Shown one piece after another: positions 35,000 through 46,561 of a stretch of 64,000 nucleotides of DNA. Under the pieces are notes generated by a model, which was not told the DNA's origin, did not search any database, and worked only from the letters and a program-made list of their open reading frames with translations. The stretch is from assembly GCF_047511655.1 (NCBI RefSeq), contig NC_133387.1, positions 139,372,853 through 139,436,852 of the forward strand, written 5' to 3'. The DNA is from Castor canadensis. Taxonomy: Eukaryota; Chordata; Mammalia; Rodentia; Castoridae. The translations under genes were made by a program, and so were the position numbers. Each line of letters opens with the position of its first letter. Position 1 is the first letter of the stretch.

Positions 35000-36950
35000 T
35001 CTATATCATTGCCTTCCTTAGGAGAAAGTCATAGATAATATCTGAAGCTGAAAAATCAAGAAATTGCCATATAAATACATTTAAACATAAGGAGTGCGTA
35101 AAAGAAGAAATATTGAAAAGACTTGAAAGAATTTTCCTGTGAAGAGAAAAAAATTGAGAATAGAATGAAGGGGTTGGAGACTGTAAGATTTTGGTTTAAA
35201 ACCTAGAATGTAGAAAACTGTTAGTGCTTGCCAATATTTGTATTTTTCTAGGTTCTCTTGTAGTTAAAGTGGGGACTCTGAGAATAAATTCTAGCGAAAT
35301 TAATATATTCCATTTTTAGGGCTGACCTTTACAACTTCTTTTGTGATTCATCATACTTTCTCATCAGAAAAGGTATGGACCCCAAACCCTAGGAGGCAGT
35401 GGAACCACTAAACATAGAAACTCATGTCCTTGAATCTAGTATTTCATCTTAGAAGGGGCATTCATAATGGATCTCTTATCTTTCTATTGATATTATCACT
35501 GACTTACATTGGTTTTTAAAAAATAGTCATGGGCAGAGGCTGGGAATGTAGCTTAGTGGTAAAGCATTTGTCTAGCATGTGTGAGGCACTTAGTTCAAGT
35601 ACCAGCACCACACAACAAACAAACCAACAGAAAAACAGAATCTGCTCTTTGCTTTACATGGTGGTATACTCCCACTACTAGGGACACTGTGGCAAGAGGA
35701 TCCTGAGTTTGAGGCCAGCTTGATCTACATAAGCAAAACCAAGTCTCAAATCTGTGAGGGAAGTGACACTGTGTTGGTTTTTGAAGCCAGGTTAAAACAA
35801 AAAAAAATACATACAGTTTCTGCATTGTTGACTGCCTTAATGTGAGGAAACCCAGGCCACAGGGAGAAGTTATAAATAGGAGCTATGCTAGCACTTCTAA
35901 TGTTCCCAGTCGAGTGACCAGAGAAAAGCTGATCCACTGTGTCCTGCTGACCACATAATTTGTGAACATAATAAAATGGATGTTTCAAAAGCTACATTTT
36001 GAAGCAATTTATTACAAAGGCATAAAAACCCATTACTCTACTAAATAGGATCATTTGCTTTTTAATCTGTGCAACTGAACTTCTTTGCTAGAACTAAATT
36101 AAGTTTAAAAAGAAAACAGTTGTGAATTATTTATTCCTGCTTTAGCAATTTCACAATTACTGATTTCTCTACCCAGAAAGTTCATCTTTCCTCTTAAATC
36201 AGTGGCTTTCAAACTTTTCAGAATAGTGGACCATAAGAAACATATTATACACGCACAGCCTAGTGCATTCTAATTACATACATACACACACATATATATA
36301 ATTTAAAAATTAAGCAACACAAAACTTCTCTAAGTGTCATGTACTGATACTTGCACTTTGTATTATTTCATTATTTAAAAATGTAGTTTTGACTAAAGAG
36401 ATTTTCTTGCTTACAAGTGAGTCAAGACCTCCAACAATGGGTCCCAGAACCGTTTCCAGTTGAAAACACTGTCCTAAACTACAACCAATCGAGACCTTTC
36501 CCAAATCCAGTCAAGAAGCCTTCCTGAGCACTCTATTCCAAGCTCTTGAAATTCCTATCATTGATTAGATCATACTGTATTTTATGTACTAGTCATGCTC
36601 AACTCACTATCATAAGCACTTCCAGAGCTAGGTTCTGTCCTTTATCTTTCATTAAATTCAAAGGACAATGAATACATTGTTCAATATTTGACCACTGCTT
36701 GTAAATCACACATTTTCCCCCTCCCCGCCCCAGTATAGGGCTAAATCCTACAATTGTTAACATGAACTCCTTCTGTCAGGGTTTCTTTGGGGTGGGGCAT
36801 AGGAAAATGATTTAATAATTTATGCACACATTATGCTTAATTTCAAATCGTAAAAAAGCACAGTAATGCCAACTCTATATGCGTGTTTTTAAGCAAACCA
36901 AGCCATTAACCTAAAAACTTTTCCTGGTAACTATACAGGGCTCGAAACTA
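35000..36950. other. FAM227B intron 1 with two SINEs
   Basis: A tRNA/ID-like SINE at 35539-35625 (ggctgggaatgtagcttag) and a B1-like piece at 35655-35770. The remainder up to the promoter is unremarkable AT-rich sequence. Confidence 0.55.
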
Positions 36951-37062
36951 CTTATCATGATATAGCCATACAAAGAAATAGAATCAAGTTTGCATGACTA
37001 CAGAATGTCGGGGACTGGTAAAACGGAAAGTGTTCTGAGATCAGTATTTCTTCACAACTCAC

Positions 37063-37300
37063 TCCAGCTACCCATTGAAGCGTATTTTGAGGAACTTCGT
37101 CCCAGTTTTGAGGTCCTGGCCTTGACCTCCACCAGCGCCTCTCAAACGCGCGCCGCCGCCGCCTGACGCTGGAGCGTCTGAGGCGGGACTTCCGGGCCAA
37201 CTCCTCTCTGAGCTCCTCCCGCGGGCTACCTTCGCCGCGGAAGTCTGCTCTACGTCCGGCCCTAGCAACTGTCCTAGCAACGGCCTGGCTCCTCCCACTG
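37063..37300 (-). other. FAM227B: FAM227B candidate non-coding exon 1
   Basis: On the minus strand the CpG island ends with a good donor (gtgagt; plus-strand actcac at 37057-37062). This gives a first exon of about 0.2 kb reading left, away from DTWD1. It would splice to the start-codon exon at 26.19 kb. A long minus-strand open frame across the island (36955-37362) has CpG-driven Arg/Ala-rich composition and runs through this donor, so I do not treat it as coding. The transcription start is inferred. Confidence 0.5.
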
Positions 37301-37309
37301 GTGTAGCTT

Positions 37310-37443
37310 AGAAAGAGCTCCGCTGGTCCGTGCGCGATCACAGCCCGGCGCGCCGCTCGCACTTGGGCGGAATGGAAGACTCGTGGAGCTGCGCGTGGAT
37401 TCCGGGGGATGTACAGGTCTGAGTCTCACTCCGGTCCCCCGAG
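37310..37443 (+). other. DTWD1: DTWD1 candidate 5' non-coding exon 1
   Basis: GC-rich sequence on the right flank of the CpG island, in the direction of DTWD1. A usable donor follows 'cccccgag' at 37443/37444 (gtgatt); a weaker alternative is after 37416 (gtctga). A short upstream frame (ATG at 37372, stop at 37420-37422) is present. If the earlier donor is used, joining to the exon at 42318 creates an immediate TGA, so this ATG makes only a micro-ORF either way. The start site and donor are inferred from composition and motifs, not from transcript data. Confidence 0.5.
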
Positions 37444-37619
37444 GTGATTTCCGCATCTCTGGGGACCAGTGGTCGACCCGAGCTGTGCTGCTTGAGGGAC
37501 GTGAACCTTCTCTGTCAAAACCCTAGCGGATGTCGTGCTGGGGGTCACCTGCGAGGGCGACCCTGGTCTCTGCGCGGGAGCTTACGTTTTCAGGAACTTG
37601 CGGGCCCTTTGGGAAAAGG

Positions 37620-40600
37620 GCTCACTAATTAAGAACATTTTTTCCCCTAACAATGATTTTCGGTGCTTTCCACCCGTCCAGGGAAATCAAATCTGGCAAA
37701 GTCAGTCCCCTGTGAGCTCTTATTTCACTTTTAGTCTTGGGGGTGGTTTGCGGGAATTGGTAATCAGGGAAAGAGAAGCCTAGTTTAGACAGAGAAATGC
37801 GTGTACTGTGCAGCACATTTAACATATTAAGAGCACGGTTCCCTCTTAAGCAAAGGAGTTTGTTTCTTGTGTCTAAATTATTTCTTGGGAATGTGAGACA
37901 AATGAAGTATATTAACAATTTCAGGTTCCAGTTCCACGCAATTGCACAATAAAATTGATACTTAAGGTTGCAACATTTAAGGAAAGTTTTTGACTCCCAG
38001 TGTGCCGTGAAAAACAGCAAGACAGTCTGCATACCATATTGTGGTTGCTGTGGGAAAGATCACTAGTCCTGTATTTTAAAAATGATGGATTTCAAAAATT
38101 AGATATTGGATCTATCTATCTTTATATGTTATATGACTGAGAAGTTCTTAAGAATAACTCCAGAAAGAGGCTGGGGGAGTGGCTCAAGGGTTAGAGCATT
38201 TGCCTAGCAAGTAAGAGGTCCTGAGTTCAAACTGTAGTACCACCCCTGAAACAAACAAAAACAACTCCAAAAAGAAGATTTGAAATGGATTATATCTAGT
38301 ACTGAATTGAGGGTAAGGGATTTTTAGGTAATGTTCTATTGGGAGGTGAATCAGCTTACAATAATGGGAAAGGTAGGAACCATTTCTATTGTTTTGGGGG
38401 AAAAAAATTGCCAGGCTGTGTAGGGCTCATAAAGGTAGTTTGTCAGGTATTTCAGTAATGAGATGCATACTGGATGTCTTTTTTTCAGGATAGTTTTAAA
38501 TTAGTTAATGAACATTGAATTCGAGTACATAAGAATCAGGAATAGGTGAGATCAGGAAAGAATTCTGCTTTTGCAGAGTTGAAGTCTAGAAGGGGAGGTT
38601 CACTGAAAGGTACCTCTAAGTTAAGAACATTTTTCCATGTCAACTATGTGGAACCAATAAGAAGTACTTAGAAATAAAGAGGTGTGAGAGTGTCTTAGCT
38701 CATATATGAGTTGATAAAGAACTGAGTTAGAATCCCCACTTTGAGTCTAAAAACAGAAGGGGATATGCAAGGTAAAAATGATGTAACTTGGTGAATATAA
38801 TTAGTTTTTCTTTGGAATTGGGTAGGAGTAAAAAAATATATATTTCCAGCCTAAGTTGCAGAATGCTGACTATACCATCAAGATGCTAAAACTATTGTTC
38901 CTTAGGAATACTTACCTGTCTTTTTGACCCCTACAACTCTAGCTATATTTCCCCTTACACATTTGATGTTAATAAGTATATTTCAAAGGCTTTGGATAAG
39001 CATATTTGCAAAAAATGATTTGTATACATTTGGGGCAGGCTGTTGGCTAGGTCAGGGCACATGCCTTAATCATATGGTTTCAGAGACCTTTAGAGAGAAC
39101 TGTCCACATTCTACAACTATTGACCTCTTTTAGGTGGCTGCCTTTGCCATAGATGAAAGTCTGTAGGTGAAGTAGAAGGAGCCAGAAACACTTTCCTTTC
39201 ACTACCTCACAGGTATTTGTGTTTGATTTTGTAGAGGAAGGTTATTTATATAAAGCTTCCTTAGTACCCATTTAGTTGTGTAGGTGGAAGACAAGTGAAA
39301 TTCAGGATTATATTTCTGAGAAATCTCCAGAGAATGCACTTTGTGGGCTCTAGAATATTTCCAAAGACTCACTAGCAGTTTTCTGTTGAATGTCAAGCAG
39401 CCACATTGACTTTCATGGCATGCACAGGGACTGAAATTTTTAGCCCCTTTGCAGGGTGCTTGCAGAACTACTAGGTAGCTACTGAAATACCCATAGGAAT
39501 GAAGTTAGATCTGATTAGTAGGGTCCAATATATTTGGATATCTGAATAAGTCAAAATTATTTCACCCTTAAAATGTTTCTCAGAAAGAACTTTAAGTGAC
39601 ATCAGAACAAACCCAAACCAAGATGAAACAGCTGCCTAAATACAGCAATGCAGGACTCTTTATTAGCTTGCTATAGCTGACACTTGGGCAAGAGAACCTC
39701 TGATTTCTGGGGACAAATAGGTTCTCTTTCCAAACTTTCAAGGCTTTATCTGTTTTAGAATTGATTTGTTATGTTAGGATTTCTTTTCTTGGATCTGTAA
39801 GTAGATTCTCCAAAAACACCTGAAATTGTGTGGGGAATTTTGGGTCCACATATACATTTTCTAGGGATAAGATAACAAGGTTTTCACATGATTCCTAAAG
39901 ACTTCTGAGACAAAAAAAGGCAGCAGCTAAGTATGTTGTGCTCTCCTAGTTGCAAAAGGCATGTTTGCAAAGACAGATTGTTAGGCTGGTGGTTTTGAGT
40001 GTCAGAGGTAGGTAATGTTTTCCATTTGTGAGTCACGAAGAGGGATTACCATTATTAATTCTCTCTCTCTCTCTCTCTGTGTGTTTTTATCTCTGTCTCT
40101 TTGGCAGCACAGGATTTGAACTCAGAGCCTTACACTTGCTAGGCAGGTGCTTTTACCACTTGAGCCACTCCACCAGTCCAAAGTCTATTTCTGGTTTGTT
40201 TTTTTTTTTAAGTTCTTTTTTTGGTGGCACTGGGGTTTGAACTCAGGATCTCATGCGTGCTAGGCAGGTGTTTTTACCACTTTAGCCACTCTGCCAGACC
40301 TATTCTCAAGTAATACTTTCTCTGAGCAACTTTAAATGTAAAGTGTGCCTAAACAGTACCCAGCAAAAGTATTTGTACTATGTATTTTGTTGTTTTCTTT
40401 GGGTAAATTTGTAAGCACATTTTCCTTTTACTTCATTGACTGGCATTCTTTTCTTCACATCTCTTTATTTGGGTCTTAAGCTCACTAAAATTTAAAATCT
40501 GACAAAAAAAGAGCCAACTCTTAATGAATAATGAAATTAGCATTACAAACCTCTTGATAATAAGTTATGTTGTATTTTATGTTTCTCTGGTCTTTTTGTT

Positions 40601-42300
40601 CAAATTCTGTGTGGGAGACCACAGAAAACATTTCCTGTAGGAGTCACAGCATTTCTCCTGTTAATGTTTGTCCTGCACAGTTAAACACCATAATGCCATA
40701 GGCTCTACAGTAAGAATCATTTTACAGTTGTGGAATGCATAACAAATTAGTAGAGCCTCAGTCTCTTTTCTGCCTCGAAAGATGTCTTGCATCCAGGGTA
40801 TGCGTTGGCAGCCCTCGTCCTCTTTGAAGAAAACATTAGCTGAGAAAGTTATTTTATTTTTAGTGCTAAAGAATCTCAATTGTGTGTATTTTTAAAAAGC
40901 ACTATAAATTCTTATAGTGAGTGGATATTAATGTTACTGTGTATAATTTTATAATTACTAAGGTCATGTGTCTGACATTATGGAATATTGTACAGATTAT
41001 AATTGGCAGTAGATATCTTTCATTTTTAGTGGCTATGTTATGTTTAGTATATGTTTTAGAGCATGTCTTTGTTAGGGAAGGGTCTTGTTTTTCTTCTGCT
41101 CTCGCACCACAATCAACATGGAAAACTCCTGTGACCTTAAAAGGTATGGAGATTTCATCCCCCCCAATAAGCAAGTAGTTCTGCAGCTGAAGCCAGCTGG
41201 GTATCCTCTCATTTAACTCATTTGTAATATTACCTGGAGGTAGTGTCAAGTCCCATGAGTTGAGGGTTCAGTCCCTAACACTTCCTCAATTTTACACCCA
41301 GTCACAACGGTCCCTTAAGAACTTCTTACTGACCAACTACAAATTGGGATTTCCAAAAGCCACTCCTCAGCTTTATTTAATTTTCTAACGTGGTCACAGA
41401 ACTCAGGGAAATACAATACTTATATTTGCCAGTTTATTATAAATGTTATTTTAAAAGACACATACGTAGCCAGATGAAGCAATGCACAGGGAGTCTGGAA
41501 GGTTCCCCAGCTCAGTAGCTTTGTTGCTTCAAGGTGTCCCACCCTCCTGGCATGTAGATGAGTTCACCTTTCTGTGATCCTCTGTGTGTTCAGCTATGCA
41601 GAAGCTCCCAAACCCCATGTTTTATTTTTTAATGGAGACTATTGCATAGGAATGATTGTCAAATTGGGTGGAAATCTCAGCAAGTCCTGTCTGTCAGATT
41701 CCTTGTCATTCCTTACTTCTTTCAGGGTAAGGGGCAGAGTCCCTTCTGAAATGGGGGTCTTACGTTTACTATCAGACAAGTAGGTGGGAGAATTTAAGAT
41801 TAGGGTTTCTATAGTCTACCCTGTTATGATACAGAATGTTGTTGTGTATGTGTGTCTGTGTGTAATACTACAATTTCCAACTAAATTTTACTGACATAAC
41901 TGCAGATTTCTATTTTCATTGCATTTACCATGAGATTTAATGTTGTGTCATGCAATGTCAATTCAAAGTCAGAGTCTACAAAGTTCAGTCGAAACCTGGC
42001 TGATTCATGAAACCAATGAATTCCTAATATTTATAAAGCAAAATTGCCATCTCTGGAACAAAAAGAACTCTAGAAAAATGGACTCTGAGTGCCTGAACTT
42101 TGTATTTGATATAATTTTTAAATATTTTTTATATTCTTTATTTTATATGTTAATACATACCAATTTAATGGTTTCAAAACTTGCTAAATTTGTTAAGTAC
42201 TAAAAACTTATTAATTAAAATAAGTACTAAAACTGTTGTAAATTCAAGTGATCAATAGTTTAAAATGTTTCCTGTTTTTATTTTGCTCTGCCTCCCCCAC
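37620..42300. other. DTWD1 intron 1: SINEs and one LTR-like element
   Basis: Contains tRNA-type SINEs at 38168-38262 (plus), 40093-40182 (minus) and 40214-40301 (minus), the last two side by side. It also has a (CT)n run at about 40062-40078 and an old LTR-like stretch at about 41230-41800 (cacagaactcagggaaatac… tttattataaatg…), whose family I cannot name. The rest is plain intron. Confidence 0.55.
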
Positions 42301-42317
42301 TTTTTCTTTTTTTACAG

Positions 42318-42635
42318 TGACCTATGTTACGTGTTTTTGGAATAGTTCTTAAACTTTGGTTTGAAGGAAGAATGTCTGTTACTACATCTGTATTTCTTGA
42401 AGAAAGCAAAGGAAATAATTCACATTTTGTGGAAAGAAGTCAGTCACAGGCTGTTTTTATAGCAGCAGAAGATCCACTTCAAAACTTATGCTTAGCATCT
42501 CAAGAAGTTCTTCAAAAAGCTCAGCGAAGTGGGAGATCAAAGTGTCTCAAATGTGGTGGCTCAAGGATGTTCTATTGCTATACGTGTTATGTCCCTGTTG
42601 AAAATGTGCCTACTGAACAGATTCCATTTGTGAAG
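42318..42635 (+). CDS. DTWD1: DTWD1 exon 2 (start codon, zinc-binding motif)
   Basis: This exon encodes the N-terminus of a tRNA-uridine aminocarboxypropyltransferase. The human enzyme is reported to make acp3U at position 20 of tRNAs, using S-adenosylmethionine. The acceptor is a T-rich tract ending in acag at 42314-42317; the donor is gttagt after 42635. I place the start at ATG 42372 (A at -3), which gives an N-terminus aligned with the human start. An in-frame ATG at 42324 would add 16 residues but has a poor context (C at -3, T at +4). The 88-codon coding part contains the conserved block ending CLASQEVLQKAQ and then C-x2-C…C-x2-C (SKCLKCGG…YCYTC), a likely zinc ribbon. The exon ends in phase 0. 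Confidence 0.93.
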
Positions 42636-42888
42636 GTTAGTAAGAAGTTTATTGTTTGAAAGTAAGAAAATGGATTTTAAAAAGATGTTTTACATATGCC
42701 TGTTCTAATATAACTGATGCTTGATAAATAGTGTCAAGAAAATGAATTGTTTTAATGAAAAATTCAATCCTGCAAAACTTGTCTATGGAAAAACACTTTC
42801 TTGTCTATGGAAAAACACTTAGGTTTTAGGTCTGAAATAAATGGTATAGTTTTTAATGAAATAATTAAAAAATTTATTTATAATACAG

Positions 42889-43089
42889 GAAAAAGTCTGG
42901 TATGAAAAAGACAAGTGTATAGACTTTCCTGAAGAAGCTTTAAAAACTTCCTTAGGCCCTTGGTCTGCGGCTGGAGAAAGCACTATCCTAATAGAACTAG
43001 GATTGATTTTTTTTTGCCTTGGCTTATGTGACTTAGCCTCAGACTATATGATGAGATGGAACAGATGTCAATGCTCTAAACTAAACTAA
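42889..43089 (+). other. Unexplained open frame behind an acceptor, DTWD1 intron 2
   Basis: After the acceptor-like tttataatacag, a frame of 66 codons stays open to TAA at 43087-43089. It is in phase 0, matching the donor of DTWD1 exon 2. It encodes EKVWYEKDKCIDFPEEALKT, then a hydrophobic stretch (TILIELGLIFFCLGLCDLA) and a Cys-containing end (RWNRCQCSKLN). The pyrimidine tract is weak and I recognise no family. It could be an alternative terminal exon, a decayed retrocopy or chance. Confidence 0.3.
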
Positions 43090-43230
43090 AATTTAAGACT
43101 AAGTCGTATTCATTGGGCTGTTTTGTAGTTTTTGTGAGTTTAAGCTAGATTTAAAAGTTGATTTGAATTGATTGCTTACCTTTATGGTTTTTGATGCTTG
43201 TCAGGACTACTTTTTGTATTTATTTATTTT

Positions 43231-43332
43231 TTGGTGGTACAGGGGTTTGGACTCAGGGTCTCACACTTGCTAGGCAGGCACTCACACTTGCTAGGCAGGC
43301 ACTCTACCATTTGAGCCTCTCCACCAGCCCAG
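43231..43332 (-). repeat. tRNA-type SINE with 21-bp internal duplication
   Basis: Antisense SINE (ggtggtacaggggtttggactcaggg… gagcctctccaccagccc). The unit ctcacacttgctaggcaggca is present twice in perfect tandem, 43260-43280 and 43281-43301. Confidence 0.85.
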
Positions 43333-43339
43333 GGACTGA

Positions 43340-45280
43340 CTACTTTTTATATAGGTGAAGTGTCCATACATCATCCTCTACATAATAGAAGCATTTACTG
43401 CATATGTATTAACTTCTCTAGCACTGAGCTGAATGTTATGAGTAAATCAAACAATATATAAAATGTGATTGGTATCTATTAGAACTTTTAGAGTGATGTT
43501 CTACACATTGTCTCGTTAGAATTTACCAGTAAGAATATAAATTGCAGTTACATTCTTAACTACTTGTAGTGATTTAAAGTTTATTTAAATTTGTACTATG
43601 TAAAACATTTTAACACTCATTTTGTTACTTGAATTTCAATTTAGACTATAGGTAATCTTGGCAAACCCTTGGTTTCCACAGGGATCTAAAATCACATGTA
43701 CAGACAAGAAAATGTTACTGGCCAAGAAAGGGAAATATCTTCATAGCTTACTCAGAAAAGCCAAGAGCTTGAGCTTAATAATTCTTCTTAATTTTTCCAT
43801 TACTTGATTTTTCAATTAAAGTTTTTCAAACGTACAGAATTATTACATCTTAAATTATAGGAGTGTCACATCTCAAATTATAGTTTTTGAAATATACATA
43901 GAATTATTCTATCTTCTATATATTCTATCTTCTATATATGTCACACCCAGATAAAGAAAGTAGCTCATTAGAAGTTTTATCTTAAGATATATTGTGCCCC
44001 AAAAAGGATTTCAGATTAGATTTCAGATTTCAGATTAGAAATTGCAAAATGTCAATATGTTTATAGGGCTGATGTTTTCATAGAAATTTAGTAACAGAGG
44101 ATTATTTTCCAAATCAGTGGACCAATATCCACTATTTGATAGAAGTGATTCAAAACACTATGCCAAGTATTTGATCAACTCTGAATGGTTTAGACTGTGC
44201 AATTTCTAAAGTGTTTTTTCCTTAGTGGCCAAATATAAAATTTGATAAATATCTCTATCTCTACCATCCATCTATCTATCTATATCTACCTACCTACCTA
44301 CCTACTTACCTACCTACCTACCTACCTGCCTATATATCTGTATGTAATAGAACTCTCTACAAAAGATCTTTCTAATGTATCCATATTTTTTACCAAAATT
44401 TTCAACATTTGGTTTTAGATATCCTTCTTTGTAAGGAAGTTAAGTCTGTCCCTCTCAAGCTTTAAATTTTAGTCTAGGAAATGAATTCATGAATTTATTC
44501 ATAAATACTTATATTTTAATGCAGAATATGATTTTTTAAAGCCATGAAGAATGCATGAGTAAAGATGGTTGGTACTCTTGGCATTGTTTAAAAAGGAGAG
44601 GAAAAAGTCAGAAGGTAAAAGAAAACTTCAACTTTATTAGAGTCCTACTTTCAAAGACTTTAAAAGACTTTCTGTGTCCTTTTTGAGAAAGATGATAATC
44701 ACATACAAATGTGCTTAGATCTTCCTGCTAATGGTATATTGACATTATTTGGGCAAAAAGGGTCATAACAAATTTCTTGTAGAAAACATAGACTTTAGAA
44801 AACAGGTTGATACTCTATACATATTTGGAAACAGAACATCTCTGCTCAGATTGCCCTCTGTTGAGCATATTAGTGTTTACTCTATACTCTGTCATTTTTT
44901 AAGCTGTCTCTTCTATAAAACATGTCAACTAGAATACAAGCGTGTGTTTCCATAATTTGATTTCTTTCTATGCTTTGGTTTCATAGTGTAAGAAATTTTA
45001 TTGAAAGTATGTTTGGTGGTGTTGTAAAAAAAAAAAAAAGAAATTTTATTGAGAACTAAGAATTGGGTCTTGAGATTGCAAATTTTGCATAATTATCTTA
45101 TTGGAGTCCATAAAACATTTATTGTGTAGTTTAAAAATAGACTGTGTACATGATTTGTAAAATTCACTAGTAACATTCAGTTCTGTGTTCTAGATACTAA
45201 TTATATCATTTAAAGATAGCCATCTGGTCAGAAATGTTGGTGATAGCCCTTGGAATTTTCAACTCTACTCTTCAACTGTA
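43340..45280. repeat. DTWD1 intron 2 with small tandem repeats
   Basis: Holds short duplications (attctatcttctatat at about 43906-43940; tttcagatt at about 44008-44035) and a (CTAC)/(TATC) microsatellite at 44263-44335. Nothing else is recognised. Confidence 0.5.
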
Positions 45281-45304
45281 TTAGAAAGTCAGTTTTATTA
45301 GTAA

Positions 45305-45790
45305 TAGAATGTTGGAGCCAGCAATGGGACCTTGCCTGTGTGAGTTGGTACCTGGCCTTGTGAGAAAGCTCCAAGGAACTGGGGCAAAAGTCTCAGACCA
45401 AACTCTGCCTGTGTGAGTTGGCGTCTGGCCTTGTGAGAAAGCCAGACATACAGAAAAACAATATTCAAGGTTCCCAGATGGCTTCATGTCCTTCAGATGT
45501 AAACAAGAAGGTTATGTTGACTGTGTGCTTCTCCTGCTTCTCTGTTCCTGTTTTAAAGGCGACATAACAAAGAGTTAATTTTAACTGTGCTTCTCTGTGC
45601 TAATGTAACCTTGACACATAATACTTGGCATGCTTTTTCTGACTAAATGCTCTCTGTGTAAAAGGAGTTTATAAAAAGCAATATATACTTCATTAAAGTG
45701 GCTATTGAGCAGGACTTAGTATTCCCCTCATCTTTTTATGGCTTTAGTCACCCAGGTTCCATCGGTAAATGGCATTACAATAGAATACTT
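45305..45790 (+). repeat. LTR-like element with 73-bp-period duplication
   Basis: The segment gcctgtgtgagttgg…ctggccttgtgagaaagc appears at 45334 and 45407. Further on are a TATA-like tttataaaaagc (about 45668) and cattaaag as a possible poly(A) signal. The layout suggests a solo LTR of a class I element. Ends were not defined. Confidence 0.4.
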
Positions 45791-46471
45791 TGTCACAATC
45801 TTCTTTCTTTCCCTCCTCCTCTCCCCTCCTCTCTCCCTTCTCCCCTTTTTTCCCCTCCTCTCCTCTCCTCTTCTCATTCCTACCTTGCTTGTGCTACTTA
45901 AATGGTAAATTTTCTGTAACTAGAAGTTGTTTGATAATTTGAAGCAGTTGGCCTGAAGTTATAAATGATCACTGGGCCTAAATGAGAAAGGTAGGAGATA
46001 ATGGTGTTTGAAGTACTTACTTGTAGGCCAGCATCCTTCTCGTGTATGGTATTTGTATGATGTACACAACAATATATATTAACCTTAAAATAATTATTCT
46101 GAGTTGCAGTATATGTTGAGTATATACTGTACGATTCCATTTATATAATTCTGGAAAACACCAACTAATATAAAGTGATAGCTCTTAATGGTTGCCTGAA
46201 GATTAAGCATAATGGTTAATGGGAAAGGGAGGACTTTTGGTAGTTGCATATCATAATATTAATTACAATGACTGGTTCACAGGTATAATTTATGCTAAAT
46301 GTTAATGTTTTATAGAGTTAAAATATATGCAGTTTAAAACACAAGAAAAACAATTTTGCATTCTAGAGTATCACAGCTGTGTGCCCCAGGATAAATTCTT
46401 AGAATATGCTTGCATAGAATGGAATGAGGAGCTAGAGATGAAGCACAGTACCTAGCATTTAAAAATAAAAA

Positions 46472-46561
46472 AGGCTGAGACGTGGCTCAAGTGGTAGAGC
46501 ACCTACCTGATAAGAGCAAAGCACTGAGTTCAAACCTCACTACTGCCAAAAAAAAAAAAAA
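46472..46561 (+). repeat. tRNA-type SINE
   Basis: aggctgagacgtggctcaagtggtagagcacctacctgataag…gttcaaacctcactactgcc, followed by an A14 tail. Confidence 0.85.

Larger units (their letters stand above)
37060..37620. promoter_or_regulatory. CpG island, bidirectional FAM227B/DTWD1 promoter
   Basis: The only GC- and CpG-rich stretch in 64 kb. It lies exactly between the minus-strand FAM227B exons and the plus-strand DTWD1 exons. No TATA box is obvious. Visible motifs include ETS-like sites (gacttccgggcc at about 37187, cgcggaag at about 37237) and two direct RFX-like half-sites (cctagcaac) at 37261-37281. Start sites are probably dispersed, as in most CpG-island promoters. Confidence 0.8.

Noticed and set aside
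36955..37362. Minus-strand open frame of 135 codons across the CpG island
   Set aside because: Arg/Ala/Ser-rich from CpG composition, crosses the likely FAM227B donor, and starts in the divergent promoter.
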